Of a stretch of 64,000 nt of DNA, positions 17,685 to 26,009 are shown piece by piece. The notes beneath the pieces were generated by a model that was not told where the DNA came from, searched no databases, and saw nothing but the letters and a program-made list of their open reading frames with translations. Made by a program: the position numbers and the translations under genes. The DNA comes from Candidatus Protochlamydia naegleriophila (GTDB taxonomy: Bacteria > Chlamydiota > Chlamydiia > Chlamydiales > Parachlamydiaceae), in NCBI RefSeq assembly GCF_001499655.1, contig NZ_LN879502.1, forward strand, positions 496,001-560,000. Reading direction: 5' to 3'. Position 1 is the first letter of the stretch. Every line of letters begins with the position of its first letter.

Positions 17685-18056
17685 TTAGAGGGTGTGTTTG
17701 TAAATCCAAAAACTCCTGTGTGCAACAACAATGCTGCCAAAGGCGCCCAACCACAGGAAGCCTGGCTGTCCAATGATGTTAAACTGCCTCAAAGCGACTA
17801 AAAAAGCTGTATGCGTAATCGAAAAGGTGGCTACAAAAATCTTATGGGACCGCAATTCTTGCCCATTGCCAATTAGCTTATTGGTGGTGTGATATAAAAT
17901 TTGCTTGCCGATAAAATAAATAGCTGTAATTGCAGCAGCCATGCCTGCATTGGTTCTAAACAATTTTCCAAAAGTAAAACCGACTGTTGCTTCCATGCAA
18001 GCCCCAATCGGTAAAGTAGATAAACGAGGAAGAGTAGGAGCTGTTTCTGCGTTCAT
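17685..18056 (-). CDS. Small membrane protein of unknown function
   Basis: 123 residues, not recognised. Hydrophobic stretches lie at about residues 38-52 (AGMAAAITAIYFIG), 74-90 (IFVATFSITHTAFLVAL) and 96-112 (PGFLWLGAFGSIVVAH), so two or three membrane helices are likely. The N-terminus is not a clear signal peptide. It lies about 165 bases before the tRNA-Arg gene on the same strand. No family is suggested. Confidence 0.6.
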   Translation of the reverse strand: MNAETAPTLPRLSTLPIGACMEATVGFTFGKLFRTNAGMAAAITAIYFIGKQILYHTTNKLIGNGQELRSHKIFVATFSITHTAFLVALRQFNIIGQPGFLWLGAFGSIVVAHRSFWIYKHTL

Positions 18057-18242
18057 GGTAAATCCTTTAGCTTCTGAATTTAATCTTCACTCTCTGAATG
18101 GATCTGAGAGATTTTTGGATTTTTCTGAATGTTTTAAGAAATAAGATGGTAATAAATCTAAATTAATAAAATCAATCAAAATAAGTAATAGTCGCTTTTA
18201 ATGTGAATGAATAAAAAAATAGTTTGGAAAGAGAAGGAAGGA

Positions 18243-18525
18243 GTGAATGCCGTGCATTTTGTGATAGAGGGGATAGTGCACAAAAAGGTTTTTTTTTATT
18301 GAATATCCCACTAAACTTAAAGGACTTTTAAAAATCTGAACTTGTGCAAACAGGAGATTAAAGAGCAAACAAGGAATTTTGATTTTCCACGAGGATGACA
18401 GCGCACTCATTTATGCAGTAAATGGGAATGCCTTGCCTTTGGAGCTGAAAGTTCGATTGCGCTTTTTGCATGAGTTCAGAAATGATTTTAGCTTTTTGAT
18501 GTACAAGACGAGTGTTTATGAATGA
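18243..18525 (+). pseudogene. Possible degraded gene or small ORF upstream of folK
   Basis: A GTG at 18243 opens a frame (MNAVHFVIEGIVHKKVFF) that is lost at a run of nine T (18289-18297). Removing one T continues the reading into a frame with a single TGA at 18337-18339. That frame then stays open to 18523-18525, reading ILIFHEDDSALIYAVNG and LELKVRLRFLHEFRNDF. The last stop overlaps the folK start, as in translationally coupled genes. The amino-acid mix is protein-like but no family is recognised. A shorter intact ORF from the TTG at 18379 (48 residues) is the alternative. Confidence 0.3.
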
Positions 18526-19087
18526 AAAGGAAAGCGATGGGATTCATCGGCTTACAACAGTTTATTTGAGCTTGGGGGGTAACCAAGAGAGTAGTTGGGA
18601 AGCGATCGAAAAGGCATTAGATGCACTGACCTTGCTTTCTGAGGGTTTTTTTGAAGTCTCATCATTTTATCATACCTCCCCTGTTGGAGATGAGAATCAA
18701 AATGCGTTTATTAATGTTGCGTGCCGCTTTCAAACAACACTTGCTCCCAAGGCATTGCTCGAAAAGACCCAAAGAATCGAAAATAATTTAGGTAAAATTC
18801 CCAAACCAAAATGGGCGCCAAGAGTCATCGATATTGATATTCTTTTCTATGGCATGCACACGCATCTAGACGATGAATTGGAAATTCCTCATCCTCGCTG
18901 GAAAGAGCGTCTATTTGTCCTGGTTCCTTTACTAGATTTAATCCCTGTATTATGGATTCAAGAAGGTGAAATGCTGAAGCATTACGAATTAGAGGGGATG
19001 ATTCATACTCTTTCCTCGCATTCTTTGCAGTGGGTCGAACCCGTTCGAGAAAAAATAGCCATCAGGCATCCAAATAGTAGGTTGTAG
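18518..19087 (+). CDS. folK: 2-amino-4-hydroxy-6-hydroxymethyldihydropteridine pyrophosphokinase
   Basis: Transfers pyrophosphate from ATP to the pterin in folate synthesis. From the ATG at 18518 it has 189 residues; a GTG at 18512 in the same frame would add two. Signatures: VYLSLGGNQESSWEAIEKAL at the N-terminus, FYHTSPVGDENQNAFINVA for pterin binding, and WAPRVIDIDILFYG, which holds the two Asp that bind magnesium. In C. trachomatis FolK is, as I recall, part of a folate cluster with folP; here it stands alone beside kdsA. pabA at 24.1-24.7 kb is a second folate-related gene. Confidence 0.93.
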   Translation: MNEKESDGIHRLTTVYLSLGGNQESSWEAIEKALDALTLLSEGFFEVSSFYHTSPVGDENQNAFINVACRFQTTLAPKALLEKTQRIENNLGKIPKPKWAPRVIDIDILFYGMHTHLDDELEIPHPRWKERLFVLVPLLDLIPVLWIQEGEMLKHYELEGMIHTLSSHSLQWVEPVREKIAIRHPNSRL

Positions 19088-19173
19088 AGCAGATAGACAG
19101 CTCTTAGGCAGATTTGGTTGCCTTATAGATAAATTACTCATTTGAATAACCCTCTACTTTATATGAGGCTAAT

Positions 19174-19998
19174 ATGCACCGAGTGATCGTTAAAAATTTT
19201 GCCATTGGCCCCAAAGAACCTTTAGTGGTTATGTCGGGCCCGTGCGTTATTGAAAGTGAAGCACACTGTCTCCAAGCCGCAGAAACATTGAAAAAAATGT
19301 TCGAGAAACATGGCGTTCAGTTAATTTTTAAATCTAGCTATGATAAGGCTAATCGTTCCGCTTTTGATTCTTTCCGTGGCCCAGGTCTCGAAGAGGGATT
19401 GCGCATTTTAGAACGAGTGCAAAAAGAGTTCGATCTGCCCGTAGTTACCGACGTGCATTCGCCCGAAGAGGCGCGGGCTGTAGGGTCGGTTTGTGAAATC
19501 ATTCAGATTCCGGCTTTTTTATGCAGGCAAACAGACCTCATCTTTGCAGCGGCAGAAACTGGGGCGGTTGTAAGCGTTAAGAAAGGACAGTTTCTAGCCC
19601 CTTGGGACATGGAAAACGTGGTCAATAAGATTACTTCGCTGAACAATCATAAGATCATTTTAGTCGACCGCGGCACAACCTTTGGCTACAATAATCTTGT
19701 CAGCGATATGCGTGGAATTCCGATTATGCAAAGTCTGGGATACCCTGTGTGCTATGATGCAACGCATGCTGTGCAAAAACCAGGCGGGCTCGGCTCCATG
19801 TCTGGCGGCGACCGCCAATTCATCCCGGTGCTTGCTAAAGCGGCTTTAGCGGCAGGAGCAAACTGCTTATTCATCGAGTCGCATCCGAATCCTGCACAGG
19901 CAAAAAGCGATGCTGCCTCGGTCATGGATTTTAAAGACTTGGATCGGCTATTGCCTCAATTCAAACAACTATATGAATTGATTCAGCAGCAGGAATAA
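19174..19998 (+). CDS. kdsA: KDO-8-phosphate synthase
   Basis: Condenses arabinose-5-phosphate and phosphoenolpyruvate to make 3-deoxy-D-manno-octulosonate-8-phosphate for the LPS core. 274 residues, full length. Signatures: MSGPCVIESE and FKSSYDKANRSAFDSFRGPG at the substrate site, VTDVHSPEEA, and FGYNNLVSDMRGIP. The barrel closes with FIESHPNPAQAKSDAASV. The Cys in MSGPCVIES sits where metal-dependent forms hold a metal ligand, so this is probably the metal-dependent type. Downstream genes form an LPS-export set, the same order as C. trachomatis CT655-CT653 as I recall. Confidence 0.96.
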   Translation: MHRVIVKNFAIGPKEPLVVMSGPCVIESEAHCLQAAETLKKMFEKHGVQLIFKSSYDKANRSAFDSFRGPGLEEGLRILERVQKEFDLPVVTDVHSPEEARAVGSVCEIIQIPAFLCRQTDLIFAAAETGAVVSVKKGQFLAPWDMENVVNKITSLNNHKIILVDRGTTFGYNNLVSDMRGIPIMQSLGYPVCYDATHAVQKPGGLGSMSGGDRQFIPVLAKAALAAGANCLFIESHPNPAQAKSDAASVMDFKDLDRLLPQFKQLYELIQQQE

Positions 19999-20027
19999 CG
20001 GAAGGAAGCGCGCCTTCATAGGATACT

Positions 20028-20696
20028 ATGTTTAGAAAAAGAATTGCGGGTTTGGTGCTTTTGTGGACATTACTTGTTGCAGGCTGTGTTTGGTTTTTTC
20101 ACACACCAGGATTAAAAGACTATCACAACTATCAAAGATTGATGGAATACAGCGATCGCTCGACTAAGCGGCCTGATAAGGAGAGTAAGCCATTTGCAAC
20201 GCAACAGCAACGCTACCATGTGACTAAACAAGTCTTTTTTGTGAAGGATAATGAGCGCTTGCAATGGCGTTTAAAAAGTGAAAGCTCTGAATTGAGGTTT
20301 GGGCAGCAGGAAAATGCGGTCGAATTGGTTGAGCATTTTAAAGATGTCTCTTGTTCGTGCCAAGAAAAACTCGTTTTTTGTTCGGACAATGGCAAGATTA
20401 TCTCTGATCAGCAAAAGCTGTTAATGGGTCAATCCTGCGCGCCCAAGCAGCTCTTGCGCTGCTTGAACGCCAAACAAGCAGTTTATCACTATAAAACGGA
20501 GCAGCTGGTTGCAGACGATGTCCAATTGGCGCGCTACATGCTTCCCGGTCATCAATGGATCGATAAGATCCACTCTTTTTCCCCAGTGATGACGGGTAAA
20601 GCTAAACGAATCCAATTGTCTTTTTCGCAAAACGATCGCTCTTTTAAAGCCCAAGGATTACAGGCTGCCTTTCAAGATTGGAGTAAAGCATTTTGA
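20028..20696 (+). CDS. LptC-like inner-membrane-anchored protein
   Basis: 222 residues. The N-terminus has a hydrophobic segment (LVLLWTLLVAGCVWFF). It ends in VAGC, which could serve as a lipobox or simply as a membrane anchor. The rest looks like extracytoplasmic beta-strand sequence with several Cys (CSCQEKLVFC). Position between kdsA and the LptA/LptB-like genes suggests the LptC role of passing LPS from the ABC transporter to the periplasmic bridge; sequence similarity to LptC is weak, so this is mainly context. The stop overlaps the next start (TTGA), implying translational coupling. Confidence 0.6.
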   Translation: MFRKRIAGLVLLWTLLVAGCVWFFHTPGLKDYHNYQRLMEYSDRSTKRPDKESKPFATQQQRYHVTKQVFFVKDNERLQWRLKSESSELRFGQQENAVELVEHFKDVSCSCQEKLVFCSDNGKIISDQQKLLMGQSCAPKQLLRCLNAKQAVYHYKTEQLVADDVQLARYMLPGHQWIDKIHSFSPVMTGKAKRIQLSFSQNDRSFKAQGLQAAFQDWSKAF

Positions 20697-22216
20697 ATTA
20701 TTTACGATTTATCTCTATTCTTTCCCTTGTCTTTACTTGTTCTCTGGCTGGCCAAGAAAATGACCAGGCAGAACAGATGGTCATCAGTTCCGGAGAAGCC
20801 GAATATGATGGACAAGCCATCTCTTTGGTGGGGCAAGTGGTTGTTCAACACGGCTTAGGAAAAATTTCGGCTCATCGCTTATCGGTGATGCCTGCCGAGC
20901 AGGAAGGGCAAAAAGGGCGCTTCACGTTGCTCAAGATTAACGATGATATTTTGATCGAGCTTCAAGGTGGCGGTCAGCTGGAGTGCCAGCAAGCAGACAT
21001 TGATTATTTGAAGCTAACAGGAAACTTCTTGGGGAATAGCATTCATCCAGATGTTGTCTACCGCAATGTGGGGGAAGAGGGGCAAGAGCGTCCGGCATTG
21101 GTAGTTAAAGGGCATGAGATGCAGGTAGAGCTTGTACGTCAGCCACTACCCGGTACAAGCATTCCTAAAACGTTGGTTAAAAATGTACTGACACATCAGC
21201 AGGTGCGCGTATATTATAATCAAGATTACCTCTTATTGGCCGATCGCGCTTTTTACGAGCGCCTGTTAACTGCTAAGACGACTGCAGGAATCTTGAATCT
21301 GACAGCTCAAGAAGAGCAGCCTTATTGCCTCTTAACGAATACGAATGGAGATAGCATTCAAGCCCACTCTATTCGTGTGGATACCATTCAAAGGCAACTC
21401 TATTTAGATGATCCAAAAGGGATTCTTCACATTGAACAAGGTAAGAAATCGACCCAAAATATTCAATTTAGCGCTGATGGCCTTATCTGGAACGATATGG
21501 AGCAATTTTTGAATTTAAAAGGGCATGTTAGCGTCAAGCAGGATGAAATTGCTCAAATTGATACCGAGCACGAAGTCATCATCTATCAAGCACAAGTCGA
21601 TGGCAAAAAGGCCCTGCGCTCTATCGTTTCGCCGCAAGAGACAACGATGTCCTATCAAGATAAAATGAAAGAGCTGACTCATAAAATTTTATGCCATGGA
21701 CAGCTTGTTGTGGACCATGAGCGTCTAATTACAACCATGCAAAGCCCAAAAGATGAGCTCGGAAGTATTCAATTGGATAAACAAGTGTACTTTGAAGATG
21801 CATTGGGTGATATCTATGCCGATCAGGTGCAGCTTTTTTATGCATGGAAAGATCGAGAATTGGTTCCTGCCAAAATTGTCTTGGAGGGACATGTGAAATT
21901 ACTGAATCGTTTCGACGGGCACTTTCAAGAGTCGAGCTCTATTTTGCAATACGCCTTAGCCGACCACGTTGCTTACTTTCCAATCACCCAAGAAATTGTT
22001 TTATCTGGCCAAAATGGCAATCGGGTCTTATTCTTTGATAAGGTCAACAATGTTCAAATGAGCGCCCCGGCCTTGAAAATCAGGCGAGATGAGCAGAATC
22101 AAAAAAGCTCTGTTCAGGGCATAGGAGATGTACGTTTTACCTTTATTGAGAAAGAACTGAATCAGTTGCGCCAGCGTTTTAGTTTGGATGAAAATACGAA
22201 GCAGGAAGGACCATGA
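20693..22216 (+). CDS. LptA/OstA-like periplasmic LPS transport protein
   Basis: 507 residues. TTG start overlapping the previous stop by four bases. A signal peptide is likely (FISILSLVFTCSLAGQ). The mature part carries repeated beta segments of the OstA/LptA type, for example SGEAEYDGQAISLVGQVVVQHGLGKISAHRLSV in pieces, then FSADGLIWNDMEQFLNLKGHV and KLLNRFDGHFQESSSILQY. These jellyroll-like modules form the LPS bridge across the periplasm. At over 500 residues it is much longer than E. coli LptA (about 185), suggesting two or three fused modules. It is followed directly by lptB with an ATGA overlap. Confidence 0.72.
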   Translation: MNYLRFISILSLVFTCSLAGQENDQAEQMVISSGEAEYDGQAISLVGQVVVQHGLGKISAHRLSVMPAEQEGQKGRFTLLKINDDILIELQGGGQLECQQADIDYLKLTGNFLGNSIHPDVVYRNVGEEGQERPALVVKGHEMQVELVRQPLPGTSIPKTLVKNVLTHQQVRVYYNQDYLLLADRAFYERLLTAKTTAGILNLTAQEEQPYCLLTNTNGDSIQAHSIRVDTIQRQLYLDDPKGILHIEQGKKSTQNIQFSADGLIWNDMEQFLNLKGHVSVKQDEIAQIDTEHEVIIYQAQVDGKKALRSIVSPQETTMSYQDKMKELTHKILCHGQLVVDHERLITTMQSPKDELGSIQLDKQVYFEDALGDIYADQVQLFYAWKDRELVPAKIVLEGHVKLLNRFDGHFQESSSILQYALADHVAYFPITQEIVLSGQNGNRVLFFDKVNNVQMSAPALKIRRDEQNQKSSVQGIGDVRFTFIEKELNQLRQRFSLDENTKQEGP

Positions 22217-22953
22217 CCGATAAGTCTTATTCAATGTGTTTAGATGTGCAAAACCTGGTCAAGAGTTATGGAGGAAAGCGAGTCGTTAATGGGCTTTCTT
22301 TCCAGGTGCATCGAGGGGAAATTGTGGGTTTATTAGGTCCGAACGGCGCGGGTAAGACGACAGCCTTTTATATGACGGTTGGATTAATCAGGCCGGACGA
22401 AGGGAAGGTATTTTTCCAGGAAGCGGATGTGACGCTTATTCCCATGCACAAGCGTGCCCGGATGGGAATGGGGTATTTAGCCCAAGAGCCTTCTGTTTTT
22501 CGCAGTTTAACGGTTGAGCAAAATATTTTATGCATTTTGGAGAGTCTTCCGCTAACCAAACAAGAGCGTAAAAATCGTTTAGAAGAGCTCTTAGGTGAGC
22601 TTCACCTCGAGCATCTTGCAAAGAAGAAGGCTGCGGCCCTGTCAGGGGGGGAGAGAAGGCGAGTTGAAATTACCCGCTCGCTCGTGACCAATCCATCTCT
22701 GCTCATGCTGGATGAGCCTTTTGCCAATATTGATCCGTTATCTGTTCAAGATGTCAAACACTTGATTCAGCTGCTTTCAAAAAAAGGGATTAGCATCCTT
22801 ATTACCGATCATAATGCCCGCGAAATTTTTTCGGTGGTCCATAAAAGCTATCTGGTTCAAGAAGGCAGGGTCGCTCTTGAAGGCACAGTTGACGAGCTCA
22901 TACACAATGAAACGGCTAAGAGAACCTACCTTGGCACAGATTTCAAGATGTAG
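22213..22953 (+). CDS. lptB: LPS export ABC transporter ATPase LptB
   Basis: Cytoplasmic ATPase that powers LPS extraction from the inner membrane; 246 residues, usual length. Walker A is GPNGAGKTT, the signature is LSGGERRRVEI, Walker B is LLMLDEPFANIDP, and the switch His is in LITDHNARE. The last text is nearly diagnostic of LptB. The ATG overlaps the stop of the LptA-like gene. The permease subunits LptF and LptG are not in the window. The end of the unit is marked by the hairpin at 22984-23008. Confidence 0.95.
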   Translation: MTDKSYSMCLDVQNLVKSYGGKRVVNGLSFQVHRGEIVGLLGPNGAGKTTAFYMTVGLIRPDEGKVFFQEADVTLIPMHKRARMGMGYLAQEPSVFRSLTVEQNILCILESLPLTKQERKNRLEELLGELHLEHLAKKKAAALSGGERRRVEITRSLVTNPSLLMLDEPFANIDPLSVQDVKHLIQLLSKKGISILITDHNAREIFSVVHKSYLVQEGRVALEGTVDELIHNETAKRTYLGTDFKM

Positions 22954-22983
22954 TGGCGGATCACACTCGCGATGGATGAATAG

Positions 22984-23008
22984 AATCACGGGGTAAAACC
23001 CCGTGATT
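22984..23008. terminator. Hairpin between convergent lptB and the exported NDK gene
   Basis: Perfect 10-bp stem (22984-22993 with 22999-23008) with a 5-base loop, lying between two convergent genes. No long T tract follows on either side, so it is a moderate terminator candidate for both. Confidence 0.6.
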
Positions 23009-23022
23009 AATCGTGAGATACT

Positions 23023-23916
23023 CTAGCGGTGAGAGATATCGCTTGGCTGGAAGAAAAACTGGATTTCTTCTTTGGCTGTCTCGGGGCTATCTGAGCCATG
23101 AACAGCATTGCGAGTCACCGATTCAGCAAAGTCTGCACGTAGGCTGCCTCTATCCGCTTTTTTAGGATCAGTCGCTCCCATGATTTCGCGATTCTTCGTA
23201 ATGGCTTGATTGCCTTCCAAGACTAAAATAACGACCGGGCCAGAGGACATGAAATCAACGAGATCTCTATAGAAAGGGCGGTCCCGGTGAACCTGATAAA
23301 ATTTCCCAGCTTGATCCTTGCTAAGCGTTGTCATTTTAATCGCTGCAATTCTTAGGCCGGATTGCTCAAAGCGAGAAATAATTTCGCCAATGTGATTGTT
23401 TTGAACGGCATCGGGCTTAATGATCGAAAGCGTCTGTTCGACTGCTGCTACAGGTCTTTGTTGAACAACTGCTGCTACAGGTCTTTGTTGAACAACTGCT
23501 GCTACAGGTCTTTGTTGAACAACTGCTGGACGAGTAGCTTCAGTAGTGTTTGTGCGGTAAGCAGGCTGGTTTTGTGTATTTCTCCAGTTGCTTGTTTGAG
23601 TCTGAGGCTCGCTCTTTTTGACATTGCCTGCGCGTTCATAGTCGTCATTGTCATCCTCGTCATCCCAATCATTATCGTCATCTTGATCGTGGTCGTTATC
23701 GTCATAGTCTCGGCTAGAATCTTGATTGTAAGAGCCGTGCTCATCTTTATAAGAGTGTTGAGGCGCACCACTATTGTCGTAGTAGTTTCCTTCATTCGAA
23801 GAAGGCAGGCGCTGTACCTGGACTTCTAGTCCTTGACGTTGTGGCTGTTGTTGTGCATAAAGTCCTGCTTGTAAGGCAGCGGCAACAGATAAAGTCATTA
23901 CGAAATGAAAATTCAT
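23023..23916 (-). CDS. Exported nucleoside diphosphate kinase paralogue with acidic repeat region
   Basis: 297 residues in three parts. Residues 1-21 form a signal peptide (a hydrophobic core ending in LYAQ). Residues 22-165 are low-complexity: many Asp and Asn at about 60-95, then three copies of a VVQQRPVAA-type unit. Residues 166-297 are a complete NDK domain: [30 protein letters not shown] and RNAVHGSDS, with the catalytic His at residue 273. The domain aligns without visible gaps to the normal ndk 800 bases upstream, so it is a duplicate. NDKs are normally cytosolic; export to periplasm, surface or host is an inference from the signal peptide. Confidence 0.9.
   Translation of the reverse strand: MNFHFVMTLSVAAALQAGLYAQQQPQRQGLEVQVQRLPSSNEGNYYDNSGAPQHSYKDEHGSYNQDSSRDYDDNDHDQDDDNDWDDEDDNDDYERAGNVKKSEPQTQTSNWRNTQNQPAYRTNTTEATRPAVVQQRPVAAVVQQRPVAAVVQQRPVAAVEQTLSIIKPDAVQNNHIGEIISRFEQSGLRIAAIKMTTLSKDQAGKFYQVHRDRPFYRDLVDFMSSGPVVILVLEGNQAITKNREIMGATDPKKADRGSLRADFAESVTRNAVHGSDSPETAKEEIQFFFQPSDISHR
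23441..23521. repeat. 27-bp tandem repeat, three identical copies
   Basis: Three copies of a 27-base unit at 23441-23467, 23468-23494 and 23495-23521, identical in DNA, followed by a partial fourth. They encode the nine-residue units of the exported NDK linker. Identity at third codon positions points to recent expansion. Confidence 0.95.
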
Positions 23917-24145
23917 AGCATTATCCTAGTTAAAGTTAAGGAATACACTCAAAGTACGCAAAAAGTTGCTTAGTAGACAATAAAGTTGGCTCCTTTGTCA
24001 AGAAACAATTTTTTAAAGAAATGAGCATGATGTCTGTTCAATGGCAAAATGAGAAAATCTTGAAGAGAGCACAATTAGTGGGTACTGAATGAAGATAATT
24101 TGGCTGGATTCAACTAGCCATGTCTATGTAAACCGAAAACTCAAG

Positions 24146-24730
24146 TTATAAAGATCCATCCCTGTTGTCAAGAAAATTCCTAAGGAGAGAAAGTCCATAC
24201 TCGGTCAGAATCGACTCTGGATGAAATTGAACGCCTTCCATCTTGCACGAGCGATGGCGGAGCCCCATGATTTCACCGTCCGGTGTCTCTGCCGAAATTT
24301 CAAGGCATTCGGGTAGGGTCTCTTTTTTGACAACTAAAGAATGATAGCGGGTAGCATGAAAAGCTTGAGGAATGCCATGAAAAACGCCTCGTCCATCGTG
24401 GTGTATGGGGCTGGTTTTGCCGTGCATGGGGAAAGCAGATCGAATCACGTCCCCTCCATAGAGCTCTGCAATGGCTTGATGACCTAAACACACGCCTAAA
24501 ATGGGTAGATGCCCTGCACAGGCATGCATTAGAGATTTAGATAATCCCGCCTGAGAGGGAGAGCCTGGCCCCGGCCCAATCACAAGATGAGTGGGGCGCA
24601 GGTCCAAGCAATCGGCAAGCGATAGAGCTTGATTCCTAACAACCTGAAGTTCGATGCCAATAATCTGAAAGCACTGCACGAGGTTATAAGTAAAGGAGTC
24701 AAAATTATCGATAAAGAGTAACAAAATCAA
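24146..24730 (-). CDS. pabA: Glutamine amidotransferase, PabA/TrpG type
   Basis: Releases ammonia from glutamine for aminodeoxychorismate or anthranilate synthase. 194 residues, full length. The N-terminus FIDNFDSFTYNLVQ, the oxyanion segment VIGPGPGSP, the nucleophile Cys81 in GVCLGHQ, and the His-Glu pair in GVQFHPESILTEYG are all present. Folate use (pabA) is preferred to tryptophan use because folK is nearby and no trp genes are seen; the synthase partner is not in the window. It begins eight bases after the ndk stop and is probably cotranscribed with it. Confidence 0.88.
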   Translation of the reverse strand: MILLLFIDNFDSFTYNLVQCFQIIGIELQVVRNQALSLADCLDLRPTHLVIGPGPGSPSQAGLSKSLMHACAGHLPILGVCLGHQAIAELYGGDVIRSAFPMHGKTSPIHHDGRGVFHGIPQAFHATRYHSLVVKKETLPECLEISAETPDGEIMGLRHRSCKMEGVQFHPESILTEYGLSLLRNFLDNRDGSL

Positions 24731-24738
24731 ACAAGTGG

Positions 24739-25170
24739 TTAACGTGTTCTAACGCAGATTTCGTCTGGTTTGAAGAAGTAAGCAATTTCTACTTGAGCTG
24801 TTTCAGCGGCATCTGATCCGTGAACGGCATTTTCATCAATCGTTTGAGCAAAATCTGCACGGATAGTTCCAGGAGCTGCTTTTTTAGGATCAGTTGCACC
24901 CATGATATCGCGGTTTTTGCTGATGGCGTTTTCGCCTTCCAATACCATGACCAATACAGGTCCTGTAATCATGAAGCCTACTAGATCGTTGAAGAAAGGA
25001 CGTCCTTGGTGTACGGCATAGAAACCTTCCGCATCTTTTTTGTCTAAATGCTTCATTTTCAATGCGATAACGCGAAGACCAGCTTTTTCAAAACGGGCAA
25101 TGATATCGCCAATGTGATTTTTGCCTACAGCGTCAGGTTTAATAATAGAAAGAGTGCGCTCTAATGCCAT
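24739..25170 (-). CDS. ndk: Nucleoside diphosphate kinase
   Basis: Cytosolic enzyme that balances nucleoside triphosphates by a phosphohistidine ping-pong mechanism. 143 residues, standard length. Motifs: [33 protein letters not shown] and ENAVHGSDA with the catalytic His117. GGAGAA precedes the ATG. It is the likely parent of the exported copy further along the strand. Confidence 0.97.
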   Translation of the reverse strand: MALERTLSIIKPDAVGKNHIGDIIARFEKAGLRVIALKMKHLDKKDAEGFYAVHQGRPFFNDLVGFMITGPVLVMVLEGENAISKNRDIMGATDPKKAAPGTIRADFAQTIDENAVHGSDAAETAQVEIAYFFKPDEICVRTR

Positions 25171-25220
25171 GATAGTTCTCCTTTTGATTCATCATGAATG
25201 GATGTAAAATAACAAGATCG

Positions 25221-25243
25221 TGTCTTTATTATGAATAAAGACA
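25221..25243. terminator. Hairpin between the coiled-coil gene and ndk
   Basis: Perfect 9-bp stem (25221-25229 with 25235-25243), 5-base loop. It could end the minus-strand coiled-coil gene or lie in the ndk leader. The T content after it is modest. Confidence 0.4.
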
Positions 25244-25334
25244 TGGTCTAAGAATGGGCATGATTCTATCAAATAAGGTTAAAAAAATCACGTCAAACTC
25301 ATTACTTTAGAGAAACTGTTTGTTTGCCGTTTTT

Positions 25335-25856
25335 TTAAAACTTTTGACCATCCCCCAAAAGGGTGGAAAACTGGAGGGAGTGAATTTTTTGTTGGCAGAT
25401 ATTTAATTGCTTTTTGACTAGTTTGTGGTTGGTGATGTCTATCTCTAGTAAATACCTCATTTCTGCTGTTTTTACTTGAAGATTGATAAGATTGGTTTGT
25501 AAGTCTTGGATGTCTTTGGATAGGCCAAAGCTAGAGGTTAGCAATTGCTGCAATTCATTATTGACTGAATCGATTTTTGTTAGAAGTATATCGGTGCTAA
25601 TCTGATCGATTTTTTGTTGGAGAGATTGCATTTTGGTATGAAGATTGATAGGCTGCGCTGGCTCGTTTATGGCTGCTATGGAGAATTCATTTATCTCAGA
25701 CTGTAATTTCAGGATGCGCGTTTGAATAGAGTCTCGAGGCGATTCTTGAAAGCTGTCAATTAATAAAGAATGAATTTGCTGGTTAAGGTCTAGAAGGCTA
25801 TTATGCGGCTCATTGAAGTTAACTGGAGACGGGATATTTCCTGGCGTAACTAACAT
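25335..25856 (-). CDS. Coiled-coil protein of unknown function
   Basis: 173 residues, not recognised. From about residue 20 to the end the sequence has regular heptad-like spacing of Leu and Ile with many Gln and Asn (for example LQSEINEFSIAAI, LQQKIDQISTDILL), so long helices or coiled coil are expected. No signal peptide or membrane segment. AAGGAG lies five bases before the ATG. It lies directly downstream of the ADP-ribosyltransferase-like gene on the same strand, so a chaperone or partner role is conceivable but unsupported. Confidence 0.6.
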   Translation of the reverse strand: MLVTPGNIPSPVNFNEPHNSLLDLNQQIHSLLIDSFQESPRDSIQTRILKLQSEINEFSIAAINEPAQPINLHTKMQSLQQKIDQISTDILLTKIDSVNNELQQLLTSSFGLSKDIQDLQTNLINLQVKTAEMRYLLEIDITNHKLVKKQLNICQQKIHSLQFSTLLGDGQKF

Positions 25857-26009
25857 GAAGGCTCCTTGCGAATAAATCGGCTATATTGCAATTCTTTGAC
25901 TTTTTTAAGAGAATCAATTCAAACTTATTTTATCTATTAATATTTAAGCCTGCCTAATTAGAGGATGTTGCGGCAACTTATCGAAGCTTGCTCTTAATAG
26001 GGCTGCGAT

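Noticed and set aside
18198-18410. Minus-strand frame of 70 codons
   Set aside because: Phe/Tyr/His-rich translation without family features; the plus strand in the same place shows more protein-like pieces.
23441-23521. CRISPR-like direct repeats
   Set aside because: The copies are contiguous with no spacers and lie in a coding frame; no cas genes are nearby.
23362-23829. Plus-strand frame of 155 codons with long Val/Ile runs
   Set aside because: It is the antisense shadow of the Asp-rich and repeat part of the exported NDK; Asp codons read backward give Val and Ile.
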